Below, piece by piece: positions 17,642-25,216 of a DNA stretch of 52,880 nt. Below the pieces are notes generated by a model that was not told the origin of the DNA, made no database searches, and worked only from the letters and a program-made list of their open reading frames with translations. Every line of letters begins with the position of its first letter. Position 1 is the first letter of the stretch. Source of the DNA: Mucilaginibacter polytrichastri (GTDB lineage Bacteria; Bacteroidota; Bacteroidia; Sphingobacteriales; Sphingobacteriaceae). A program made the translations under genes and the position numbers. The stretch is taken from NCBI RefSeq assembly GCF_001911425.1, contig NZ_MPPL01000001.1, positions 166,414 through 219,293 on the forward strand, given 5' to 3'.

Positions 17642-17844
17642 TACAGGTTCAACATATCTTTAATTCCTGTATATGGAGATAACTGATTTTGGTCAGCTTC
17701 TTTTAAAGATTCTTTAATTCCGTTTATTATGTGATTAGGGTATACTTCACTTTTTTGTTCAAAAGAAATTTTCATAGCCTTCATAACTGCTTTCAAGGCA
17801 GTTAATTGTTGTTTGTTCTCAGGGTAAACAATTAAAGAGTCCAT
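17641..17844 (-). CDS. Antitoxin partner (DUF2683-like)
   Basis: This 67-residue protein (MDSLIVYPENKQQLTALKAV) matches the small antitoxins paired with ParE toxins in Bacteroidetes. It is mostly helical, with IKESLKEADQNQLSPYTGIK as the toxin-binding C-terminal half. I see no clear DNA-binding fold. I chose ATG 17844 over an upstream GTG at 17850. Confidence 0.8.
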   Translation of the reverse strand: MDSLIVYPENKQQLTALKAVMKAMKISFEQKSEVYPNHIINGIKESLKEADQNQLSPYTGIKDMLNL

Positions 17845-17948
17845 ACACAAATATAGTTATTCCTTAAACAAAACAATGTTTAGAAAACGTCTGGACTTTT
17901 CGCAATAGGCATCAGTTTTTGTAAATTACGCCTACAATTTTTTTATAT

Positions 17949-18857
17949 ATGAAATACTTTCTCCTCTACATCTTCATCTTACTTTCCATCCCCGCCATGG
18001 CCCAAACCGATAAAAAGTTGACTGCCAAATTACAGGAAGCAGTAAGTGGTTTTCAGGGGGAGTACGGCATTTATGTACATCATTTAAAAACCGGTAAAAC
18101 GGTTTCATTAAATGCCGATACCATATTCCCTACGGCCAGTATGATTAAAACAGGTATTCAATGTGCGGTAATGGATAAAATAGAAAAAGGCGAACTGCAA
18201 TATAATCAGAAACTGGTATACCGCGATTCGTTGCTGTATGCAGGTGAGGACATCCTGGGCTCTTTTAAAAACGGTGATACCATTCAGTTGAGCAAAGTAG
18301 CCATGCTGATGATAACAATGAGCGACAATACAGCCAGCCTTTGGCTGCAAAAACTGGTGGGTGGCGAATACATTAACAACTGGCTTGCTCAAAATGGCTT
18401 CAAGGTATTTAGGGTAAACTCGCGTACGCCGGGCAGGCAGGAGCAACAAAAGCAGTATGGCTGGGGTATGAGCACCCCTTACGAAATGTGCCGGTTATTT
18501 ACCATGATACACGAAGGTAAAGCTGTAAGCGAGGCAGCCAGCGAACGCATGTACCGCAACCTGATCCGCATTTATTGGGATGAAAATGCGCTTTCGCAAA
18601 TACCGCCTTATGTACAGGCTGCCTCTAAACAAGGTGCGGTAAACCAGGCCCGGTCTGAAACCGTGTTGGTGAACGCGCCCCATGGCGATTATGTATTTTC
18701 TGTAATGACCAATAACATTAAAGACCAACGCTGGACACCCGATAACGAAGCAGATCAAATGATCAAAAAGATTTCAGCCCTGTTGTGGAACTACTATGAA
18801 CCCCATAGCAAATGGAAACCTGCAGCAGGTGTAGATAAATTTATGAAAAATGAGTAA
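17949..18857 (+). CDS. Class A beta-lactamase-fold serine hydrolase
   Basis: This 302-residue protein has a signal peptide (MKYFLLYIFILLSIPAMAQ) and the class A fold: SxxK in TASMIKTG (Ser-Met-Ile-Lys), SDN in MSDNTAS, and a K-x-G box in ASKQGAV. The omega-loop motif ExxLN with the deacylating Glu166 of true class A beta-lactamases is not found; that region reads SRTPGRQEQQKQYG. It is therefore more likely a peptidoglycan- or ester-acting hydrolase than a resistance enzyme. It ends 5 bases from the convergent glyoxalase gene. Confidence 0.85.
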   Translation: MKYFLLYIFILLSIPAMAQTDKKLTAKLQEAVSGFQGEYGIYVHHLKTGKTVSLNADTIFPTASMIKTGIQCAVMDKIEKGELQYNQKLVYRDSLLYAGEDILGSFKNGDTIQLSKVAMLMITMSDNTASLWLQKLVGGEYINNWLAQNGFKVFRVNSRTPGRQEQQKQYGWGMSTPYEMCRLFTMIHEGKAVSEAASERMYRNLIRIYWDENALSQIPPYVQAASKQGAVNQARSETVLVNAPHGDYVFSVMTNNIKDQRWTPDNEADQMIKKISALLWNYYEPHSKWKPAAGVDKFMKNE

Positions 18858-18862
18858 GCCTA

Positions 18863-19231
18863 TTACCCTTCCCGCTCCTCAAAGGTCAAGCGGTTACCTA
18901 CCGGGTCAACCACTGTCATGTTAATTGCTGAGGGATCCCACTCGGGAATAACCAGTCCCGGGCGGTTGTATTTATATTGGGGGTTGTTCAGGCTTTGATG
19001 ATATGCACGGAGTCCTTTAAAATTCAATATCCTCACCCTGCCATTAGGCGAACCGTCGCCATGGTGCTCTGATAGGTTCAGCAAAATATCACCTTTAGAT
19101 ACCTGCATATAAACAGGCGTATTGTCTTCAAACCGGTGTTCCCAGTCTATTTTAAATCCAAGCCAGTTTACATAAAACTCTATGGTTTTATTATAATCAT
19201 AAATGCGGAGAACAGGGATGACGGTTGGCAT
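18863..19231 (-). CDS. Glyoxalase/bleomycin-resistance superfamily protein
   Basis: This 122-residue protein has the paired beta-alpha-beta-beta-beta units of the VOC superfamily: VIPVLRIYDYNKTIEFYVNW in the first and NMTVVDPVGNRLTFEE in the second. The family binds a metal and small molecules such as antibiotics or methylglyoxal adducts. The specific ligand is unknown. It resembles the subfamily simply called glyoxalase superfamily protein in Bacteroidetes. Confidence 0.8.
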   Translation of the reverse strand: MPTVIPVLRIYDYNKTIEFYVNWLGFKIDWEHRFEDNTPVYMQVSKGDILLNLSEHHGDGSPNGRVRILNFKGLRAYHQSLNNPQYKYNRPGLVIPEWDPSAINMTVVDPVGNRLTFEEREG

Positions 19232-19340
19232 GACTCTGTGATTTATACTTTAAACTTATCAAATATTGTAATAACATAAACGGAATTTACCCGTTTACTC
19301 AAATTTACGATTCCAAAACAAAATACCCGTATACAAGCGT

Positions 19341-19348
19341 TATCTTTG
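19341..19348 (+). promoter_or_regulatory. -7 promoter element of pruA
   Basis: TATCTTTG matches TAnnTTTG exactly, 20 bases before the pruA ATG at 19369. No clear -33 element is seen. Confidence 0.6.
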
Positions 19349-19368
19349 TGCGCAACAAATAATCATAT

Positions 19369-21003
19369 ATGTTAAAAGGATTTTTTAATGTACCCACGCC
19401 GACTAATGAGCCGGTTTTAAACTATGGCCCGCGCAGTGTTGAGCGTGCCGCTTTAACCGCTGCTTTACAAGAAGGACGTGCCAAACAAACAGATATACCG
19501 ATGTACATCGGCAGTGAGCAGGTGCGTACCGGGAAAACGCTGGAGATACGCCCGCCACACGATCATAAACATATTTTAGCAACCTACCATGAAGGTGATG
19601 CAGAGCATGTGCATGCTGCTATTAAAGCCGCCCTCGATGCTAAAGAAGCCTGGGAAAATATGCCGTGGGAAGATCGTGCTGCTATATTTTTAAAAGCAGC
19701 CGATTTATTAGCAGGCTCGTACCGCGCTAAGATCAATGCGGCTACCATGCTTGGCCAATCTAAAAACGCATACCAGGCCGAAATTGATGCGGCTTGCGAG
19801 TTTATAGATTTCTTGCGTTTTAACGCACACTACATGACAGAGATCTATGCCCAGCAGCCAACCAGCGGCAAAGGCATTTGGAACCGTGTAGAATTTCGCC
19901 CGTTAGAGGGTTTTATTTTCGCCATTACCCCATTTAACTTTACGGCTATTGCAGGTAATCTGTGCGCTTCGGCCGCCATGATGGGTAACGTTGTTGTTTG
20001 GAAACCTGCGCCTACGCAAATTTATGCTGCGAATGTAATTATGGAGGTTTTCATCGAAGCGGGTTTACCGGCTGGTGTTATTAACCTGATATATACCGAT
20101 GGCCCGGTTGCGGGTGATATCATCTTTAGCCACCCTGATTTTGCAGGTTTACACTTTACCGGTTCAACAGGTGTTTTCCAGAACTTATGGAAAACCATTG
20201 GCACTAATATCGATAAATACAAAACTTACCCGCGTATTGTGGGTGAAACCGGCGGAAAGGACTTTGTACTGGCGCACCCAAGTGCCAATGTCGACGTATT
20301 GAACGTTGCCTTACTGCGCGGCGCTTTTGAATACCAGGGGCAAAAATGTTCTGCCGCTTCAAGGGCATATATCCCTAAATCCTTATGGCCTGCGTTGAAA
20401 GAAAAATTGCAAGCCGAGATGGCCACCTTTAAAGTTGGCCCTGTTGAAGATTTTGAAAACTTTATTAACGCCGTTATCGACGAACGTTCGTTCGATAAAT
20501 TGGCTAAATACATTGATGCTGCCGTTGTCGACCCGAGTGTAGAGGTTGTTGCAGGTGGTACTTATGATAAAAGCCAGGGTTGGTTTATTAACCCTACGGT
20601 ATTAAAGGTGGAAGATCCGCATTATGTAACCATGTGCGATGAACTTTTTGGCCCGGTATTAACGCTGTTTGTTTATGAAGATGCAGAATTTAGCAACGTA
20701 ATGGACATTATCGATACTACCTCGAAATATGCCCTTACAGGTTCTATCATCTCGCAAGACCGTTATGCCATTGCAGAGGCAACCTATCGCTTGCGTAATG
20801 CAGCCGGTAACTTCTATGTAAACGATAAGCCTACCGGTGCAGTAGTTGGTCAGCAGCCATTTGGCGGTGCCCGTGGCTCTGGTACTAATGATAAAGCCGG
20901 GTCTATGCAAAACCTGCTTCGCTGGGTATCTCCGCGTACCATCAAAGAAACGTTTGAACCACCAAAAGATTACAGGTACCCGTTTTTGACTAAAGAACTT
21001 TAA
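19369..21003 (+). CDS. pruA: L-glutamate gamma-semialdehyde dehydrogenase
   Basis: This 544-residue enzyme oxidises glutamate semialdehyde (from proline via pyrroline-5-carboxylate) to glutamate with NAD. It has the aldehyde dehydrogenase features: NAD site PFNFTAIAGNLCASAAMMGN, the fold motif GLHFTGSTGVF, the catalytic Glu in IVGETGGKDFV and catalytic Cys in YQGQKCSAASRAYIP. The length and the ending (DYRYPFLTKEL) fit the bacterial monofunctional PruA. No proline dehydrogenase gene is adjacent. A strong terminator follows. Confidence 0.95.
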   Translation: MLKGFFNVPTPTNEPVLNYGPRSVERAALTAALQEGRAKQTDIPMYIGSEQVRTGKTLEIRPPHDHKHILATYHEGDAEHVHAAIKAALDAKEAWENMPWEDRAAIFLKAADLLAGSYRAKINAATMLGQSKNAYQAEIDAACEFIDFLRFNAHYMTEIYAQQPTSGKGIWNRVEFRPLEGFIFAITPFNFTAIAGNLCASAAMMGNVVVWKPAPTQIYAANVIMEVFIEAGLPAGVINLIYTDGPVAGDIIFSHPDFAGLHFTGSTGVFQNLWKTIGTNIDKYKTYPRIVGETGGKDFVLAHPSANVDVLNVALLRGAFEYQGQKCSAASRAYIPKSLWPALKEKLQAEMATFKVGPVEDFENFINAVIDERSFDKLAKYIDAAVVDPSVEVVAGGTYDKSQGWFINPTVLKVEDPHYVTMCDELFGPVLTLFVYEDAEFSNVMDIIDTTSKYALTGSIISQDRYAIAEATYRLRNAAGNFYVNDKPTGAVVGQQPFGGARGSGTNDKAGSMQNLLRWVSPRTIKETFEPPKDYRYPFLTKEL

Positions 21004-21030
21004 GATAAAGAGTCAAGAAAGAATCAAGAT

Positions 21031-21069
21031 AAAAAGAAAGGCGTCAATAAAATCGACGCCTTTCTTTTT
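21031..21069. terminator. Bidirectional terminator between pruA and the amidotransferase-like gene
   Basis: The 15-base arms 21031-21045 and 21055-21069 pair perfectly around a 9-base loop. The stem contains AAAGGCGTC; T runs lie on both sides. Confidence 0.85.
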
Positions 21070-21074
21070 GATCG

Positions 21075-22349
21075 CTATGTTTTCTGTTTCTTCTTCTTCG
21101 CAGCAGGGAACAATACATTATTTAATATCAACCGGTACCCCGGCGAATTTGGGTGCAGTTTAAGGTCTGTTGGTGGGTCGCCAACGGCGTGTTGGTAATC
21201 TTCGGGATCGTGGCCGCCGTAAAATGTCCACTGGCCTTTGCCATACTCGCCGTGGATGTAGCGTGCTTCGTTGCCTGTTTTCATTTCGCCCATTACGGTA
21301 ACACCCGGTTTAAGCATGTTTTTATTGAAGGCAGTTGTAAGGCCCATAAATCCTTTAATCACCTTGTCATGGTCCTGCGTTAGCATACTTGGTACCACAT
21401 CCCATTTGGCAGAGAAATCAAACAAAGTAAAAAAATCATTAGTCCGGTCTACCTGACGGGTAGGGGTTACGTCTATATTGCTGAATGAGTGCGATGTTGG
21501 GTTCTGGTCGAGCGTGAAATTTTTAAAGGCGAAAGTCTGGCTAAAATCCAGTTTGCCTTGCGCCTGCGGGTCGCTGGGGTCTCCATCAAACATGGTTTCA
21601 CAAATGTCTGTATTGGCAGCGGCCAGGGCAATATCAAAAGTATCGGTGCCCGAGCACATGGCAAACAAAAAGCCCCCGCCCGAGCAAAAATCGCGGATGT
21701 GCTGGGCAACGGCCAGTTTCATTTGCGATACTTTTTTAAAGCCCAGCTTATGAGCTGTAGCTTCTTGCGATTTAACATCATCTACATACCAGGGGGCATA
21801 CCTAAAAGCTCCGAAAAATTTGCTGTACTGGCCGGTAAAGTCTTCGTGGTGCAGGTGCAGCCAGTCGTACTTGGGCAGGTCGCCGCGGATTACTTCTTCG
21901 TCGTATACCACATCGTATGGAATCTCTGCATATTTTAAAACCAGGGTAACGGCATCATCCCATGGTAGTTTATTTTTGGGCGAGTAAACAGCCATTTTGG
22001 GGGCCTTCTCCAGTCTAATCATATCCATATTTACAGACGGATCACTGATTTCGGCCAGTATGGCGTTAACCTTTACATCTGCCAAAACCTCAAAGCTCAC
22101 TCCGCGAATTTTGCATTCGTCCTCAATCTTTTTATCATATGGCACCATAAAACTGCCTCCACGATAGTTAAGCAGCCAATCTACCTCCTGATTATTCTTC
22201 AATACCCAAAAAGCTATCCCGTACGATTTAAGGTGATCTTTCTGGATCTCATCCATGGGGATAAGGATTGATGCAGCCTTGCCTGCGGCACATAAAAGAA
22301 GAAGGATAAAAGACAGCAGTACGCTTATTCGTTTTAGATGCATACTCAA
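21075..22349 (-). CDS. Secreted protein with amidotransferase-like core (often labelled asparagine synthetase B)
   Basis: This 424-residue protein has a signal peptide (LLSFILLLLCAAGKA). A central stretch, IRDFCSGGGFLFAMCSGTDTF, resembles the nucleophile-elbow region of class I glutamine-amidotransferase-like folds (ThuA-like). The C-terminal TFYGGHDPEDYQHAVGDPP is also of this type. Relatives in Bacteroidetes are commonly annotated asparagine synthetase B, but there is no N-terminal Cys2 glutaminase and no ATP pyrophosphatase SGGxDS loop, so that label is very likely wrong. The true function is unknown; location is periplasmic or envelope. Confidence 0.75.
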   Translation of the reverse strand: MSMHLKRISVLLSFILLLLCAAGKAASILIPMDEIQKDHLKSYGIAFWVLKNNQEVDWLLNYRGGSFMVPYDKKIEDECKIRGVSFEVLADVKVNAILAEISDPSVNMDMIRLEKAPKMAVYSPKNKLPWDDAVTLVLKYAEIPYDVVYDEEVIRGDLPKYDWLHLHHEDFTGQYSKFFGAFRYAPWYVDDVKSQEATAHKLGFKKVSQMKLAVAQHIRDFCSGGGFLFAMCSGTDTFDIALAAANTDICETMFDGDPSDPQAQGKLDFSQTFAFKNFTLDQNPTSHSFSNIDVTPTRQVDRTNDFFTLFDFSAKWDVVPSMLTQDHDKVIKGFMGLTTAFNKNMLKPGVTVMGEMKTGNEARYIHGEYGKGQWTFYGGHDPEDYQHAVGDPPTDLKLHPNSPGYRLILNNVLFPAAKKKKQKT

Positions 22350-22375
22350 ATGTAACGAAGAAAATTGAACATTAT

Positions 22376-22499
22376 GATTTGAAGATTTGAGGATATGCCG
22401 ATTTGAAAGTTAACCTAGCACAGGTTATTTCTCAAATTTTCAAGTCACTAATTTTTAAACAATATGGCATTTTCAAATCTTCAAATTACCAAATTCTCC
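22376..22499. repeat. Imperfect inverted repeat (GATTTGAAGATTTGA type)
   Basis: GATTTGAAGATTTGAGG (22376-22392) leading to ATATGCC is mirrored by GGCATTTTCAAATCTTC at 22467-22483 and further AT-rich sequence. It occupies the gap between the divergent genes and looks like a dispersed repeat. Confidence 0.5.
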
Positions 22500-22525
22500 A
22501 ATCGTTATCTTCAAAATCAAATTGT

Positions 22526-22533
22526 TAACTTTG
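22526..22533 (+). promoter_or_regulatory. -7 promoter element of the cyclophilin gene
   Basis: TAACTTTG matches TAnnTTTG exactly, 22 bases before the ATG at 22556. Confidence 0.55.
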
Positions 22534-22555
22534 CACTCCTCTATAAAATATAAAA

Positions 22556-22993
22556 ATGAGCAAAGCAATAATAAAAACAGAAAAAGGCGACATGACTGTT
22601 CAGTTCTACGATCAGGATGCGCCAAATACAGTGGCTAACTTTTTAGGTTTAGCAAAATCGGGATTTTATGATGGTGTAACTTTTCACCGTGTAATCCCTA
22701 ACTTCGTTGTTCAGGGTGGCGACCCAACCGGTACCGGTGCAGGTGGCTCTGATAAAAAAATTGATTGCGAGTTAACCGGTGGTAACCAATATCACGATCG
22801 TGGTGTGCTATCAATGGCACATGCTGGCCGTAACACTGGTAGCTCTCAGTTTTTTATCTGCCATAGCCGCGATAATACTGCACACTTAGACCGTAACCAC
22901 ACCGTTTTTGGTAAAGTGGTTGAAAACGTTGACGTAGTTGACGCTATCCGCCAGGGTGATAAAATCACCGGTATTGAAATAATTGAAGAATAA
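22556..22993 (+). CDS. Cyclophilin-type peptidyl-prolyl cis-trans isomerase
   Basis: This 145-residue cytoplasmic enzyme (no signal peptide) is a minimal cyclophilin that speeds proline isomerisation during folding. The active-site motif FHRVIPNFVVQGGDPTGTG includes the catalytic Arg, and SQFFICHSR and HLDRNHTVFGKV complete the pocket. It is upstream of the DUF5606 gene with a small palindromic repeat between them. Confidence 0.93.
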   Translation: MSKAIIKTEKGDMTVQFYDQDAPNTVANFLGLAKSGFYDGVTFHRVIPNFVVQGGDPTGTGAGGSDKKIDCELTGGNQYHDRGVLSMAHAGRNTGSSQFFICHSRDNTAHLDRNHTVFGKVVENVDVVDAIRQGDKITGIEIIEE

Positions 22994-23000
22994 AAATTAG

Positions 23001-23070
23001 TTGTCGGTTATCTGTTGTCGGGGTGTCTGGGAAAACCCAGGTTATGCCGACGACAGACAACTGATAACAA
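23001..23070. repeat. Imperfect palindromic repeat between two co-directional genes
   Basis: TTGTCGGTTATCTGTTGTCGG is partly mirrored by CCGACGACAGACAACTGATA. The centre is a perfect small hairpin CTGGG-AAAA-CCCAG (23027-23040). It may regulate or attenuate transcription between the cyclophilin and DUF5606 genes. Confidence 0.5.
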
Positions 23071-23084
23071 ACAATGGAAACGAT

Positions 23085-23510
23085 ATGAATTTACACGGAA
23101 TAGTTGCTGTAACCGGCAGGCCGGGTTTGTGGAAAGCTTTAGCTCAAAACAAAACAGGCTTTATTTTAGAAAGCCTTGATGCGCAGAAAACCAAGTTAGT
23201 GGTTAACGTGTCTACAGCTAAATTAGCTGCTTTAGACGAGATCACCATTTTTGGTACAGATGAAGATATTAAGTTGACGGATGTTTTAGAAACCATGAAA
23301 GCATCTGCCACTGCAGCGCCCGATGCTAAAGCTGACGGAAAAAAATTGCGCGAATACTTTTTTGAAATAGCGCCAGACCACGATGAAGATCGTGTTTACA
23401 GTTCTGACATTAAAAAGGTGTTAACCTGGTTCAGTATTCTTAAAGAAAGACCGGAGTTTAACGAAGAGCCAGCTGCACCAGCACAACCGACTGAAGAAGA
23501 AGCTAAATAA
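23085..23510 (+). CDS. DUF5606 domain protein
   Basis: This 141-residue protein (MNLHGIVAVTGRPGLWKAL) has a compact beta-rich N-terminal domain with VNVSTAKLAALDEITIFG, a helical middle and an acidic, Ala/Pro/Glu-rich tail (NEEPAAPAQPTEEEAK). It matches the DUF5606 family of Bacteroidetes, whose function is unknown. I chose ATG 23085; an in-frame upstream start at 23001 would translate the repeat and is rejected. Confidence 0.8.
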   Translation: MNLHGIVAVTGRPGLWKALAQNKTGFILESLDAQKTKLVVNVSTAKLAALDEITIFGTDEDIKLTDVLETMKASATAAPDAKADGKKLREYFFEIAPDHDEDRVYSSDIKKVLTWFSILKERPEFNEEPAAPAQPTEEEAK

Positions 23511-23537
23511 ATTGATTACGGATTTATTTAAAAGATA

Positions 23538-23570
23538 AAATGGGCGATGAAATTGTTTCATCGCCCATTT
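23538..23570. terminator. Terminator hairpin between DUF5606 and CDF genes
   Basis: Perfect 15-base arms 23538-23552 and 23556-23570 around TTG, with stem AAATGGGCGATGAAA, followed by TTTGTTTT. The A run on the other side makes it usable from both directions. Confidence 0.85.
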
Positions 23571-23628
23571 GTTTTATGCTTGCAGTTTGGTTCGATGGAT
23601 TTTAAATCCTAAATCGAACGTCCAAATA

Positions 23629-24573
23629 TTAACAATCCTGCTGCTGACACTTCTCGTCAACAAATTCGGCTTCGAATGTACAGTGGGTAATATCTAAGTG
23701 CTCCAGCCTGTGGCGCAGGTCGTGTTTTATTTTATCAAAGAGCGACATGTCATCAGGGTTAATCACAATATGTGCCGTAAGTGCATTTTCTGTAGTGCTT
23801 AGCGCCCAAACGTGTATGTGATGCACATCTACCACCCCTTTAGCCTTCATAAGTTCCAGCTTGGTTTTGGTTAAATCAATAGCTACCGGTACGCCGTCCA
23901 TTTCCAGGCGGATGCTGTGCTTGAGCAGGCTCCATGTACCGGCAAGTATAATCACTGCAATAATTAAGCTCACAATGCTATCTATTACATACCAGTGGGT
24001 AAAATAAATGATTATACCGGAAATGACTACCCCTAATGATACAATAGCATCCATAGCCATGTGCAGGTATGCGCCTTTTACATTAATATCTTTGTCTTTA
24101 TCTTGCACAAACAGGTAGGCAGTAAAGGCATTAATGCCGATACCCACAAATGCCACCCAGGCAATGGTGATACCCTCTAATGGATGCGGATGCGTAAAGC
24201 GGATTATTGCCTCGTAAACGATGAACCCTATAGACACCAGTAAAATAATGGCATTAAACAGCGATACCATAATGGTAGACCGCTTGTAACCATAAGTATA
24301 TTTATCATTAGCGCTAACCTTGGTAAGTTTGAAAGCCAGCAATGCTAATGCCAGGCTGGCTACATCGCTTAAGTTATGGCCAGCATCTGTAAGCAGCGAA
24401 AGTGAGCCTTGTATCCAGCCTACAATAACTTCTACAATTACAAATGCCGAATTAAGGACAATGCCCCAGATAAAAGCTTTGTTAAGATGATCGAGTTTTG
24501 GGGTATGATCATGATGGTGCCCAAACCCGTGCGAGTGGTCATGATCATGTGAGTGTCCGTGGTCGTGTGCCAT
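23629..24573 (-). CDS. Cation diffusion facilitator, probably zinc exporter (CzcD-like)
   Basis: This 314-residue inner-membrane protein starts with a His-rich metal-binding tail (HDHGHSHDHDHSHGFGHHHD), followed by six membrane spans and a cytoplasmic C-terminal domain. The CDF metal site is visible as TDAGHNLSDVASL in helix II and HMAMDAIVSLG in helix V (His/Asp pairs). The family exports zinc and related cations in exchange for protons. The -7 promoter lies 4 bases before the start codon, so the transcript may be leaderless. Confidence 0.92.
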   Translation of the reverse strand: MAHDHGHSHDHDHSHGFGHHHDHTPKLDHLNKAFIWGIVLNSAFVIVEVIVGWIQGSLSLLTDAGHNLSDVASLALALLAFKLTKVSANDKYTYGYKRSTIMVSLFNAIILLVSIGFIVYEAIIRFTHPHPLEGITIAWVAFVGIGINAFTAYLFVQDKDKDINVKGAYLHMAMDAIVSLGVVISGIIIYFTHWYVIDSIVSLIIAVIILAGTWSLLKHSIRLEMDGVPVAIDLTKTKLELMKAKGVVDVHHIHVWALSTTENALTAHIVINPDDMSLFDKIKHDLRHRLEHLDITHCTFEAEFVDEKCQQQDC

Positions 24574-24577
24574 GGCG

Positions 24578-24585
24578 CAAAACTA
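24578..24585 (-). promoter_or_regulatory. -7 promoter element of the CDF gene
   Basis: The minus strand reads TAGTTTTG, an exact TAnnTTTG match ending 4 bases before the ATG. This spacing predicts a start of transcription at or next to the start codon. Confidence 0.5.
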
Positions 24586-24651
24586 CTTATAAATCTTTAC
24601 AGGCTATTATAAAAAAATGATTAGATGCCTCAAAAACAGCATATTTTAATA

Positions 24652-25125
24652 CTACTCGTGGTGGTAGGGTTCGCCCTTCAAAATCGTGTAGGCACGGTAA
24701 AGCTGCTCAATAAAAAACAGGCGCACCATTTGATGTGAAAAAGTCATCCTGGAAAGGCAGAGCTTATCGTTTGCACGGTCATAAACCGATTGGTCAAAAC
24801 CGTAAGGCCCGCCTACAATAAACACCAGGTTTTGTACAGAACCTATGGCTTTCTTATCCAGGAAATTTGCAAATTTCTGTGAGGTAAATTCCATGCCTTT
24901 TTCATCAAGCAGGATCACATGATCTGTATTGGCGAGTTTTTTTAAGATGAGCTCGGCTTCTTTGGTTTTTTGCTGATCGGTGGTCAGCGCCTTAGTATTC
25001 TTTAACTCGGAGAGGTCGATAATATCCAGCTTAATGTAATGCTTTAGCCGTTTAGTGTATTTATCAATACCATCTTTCAGGTAAGTATCTTCGGTTTTTC
25101 CAACGGTTAGCAGGGTAATCTTCAT
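24652..25125 (-). CDS. rlmH: 23S rRNA (pseudouridine1915-N3)-methyltransferase RlmH
   Basis: This 157-residue SPOUT methyltransferase modifies pseudouridine 1915 of 23S rRNA in assembled ribosomes. The knot that binds S-adenosylmethionine is seen in VFIVGGPYGFDQSVYDRAN and LSRMTFSHQMVRLFFIEQLY, ending in the usual HH-E tail (KGEPYHHE). The length is exactly that of the family. The frame is open far upstream into the outer-membrane gene, but ATG 25125 (MKITLLTVGK) is the correct start. Confidence 0.95.
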   Translation of the reverse strand: MKITLLTVGKTEDTYLKDGIDKYTKRLKHYIKLDIIDLSELKNTKALTTDQQKTKEAELILKKLANTDHVILLDEKGMEFTSQKFANFLDKKAIGSVQNLVFIVGGPYGFDQSVYDRANDKLCLSRMTFSHQMVRLFFIEQLYRAYTILKGEPYHHE

Positions 25126-25160
25126 CGTAATTATAAGGCAAATATACAGCTTATAACAAA

Positions 25161-25192
25161 AAAGCCATCCCGGTATTTGTCGGGATGGCTTT
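25161..25192 (-). terminator. Terminator of the outer-membrane barrel gene
   Basis: The arms 25161-25172 (AAAGCCATCCCG) and 25181-25192 pair perfectly; on the minus strand the stem is followed by a TTTTTTG run. A nearly identical stem ends the helicase gene at 45554-45577. Confidence 0.8.
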
Positions 25193-25216
25193 ATATAAAT
25201 TGTGATGTTTGTATCG

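Noticed and set aside
18090..18800. A true class A beta-lactamase resistance gene
   Set aside because: The omega-loop glutamate motif is absent, so a resistance call is not supported.
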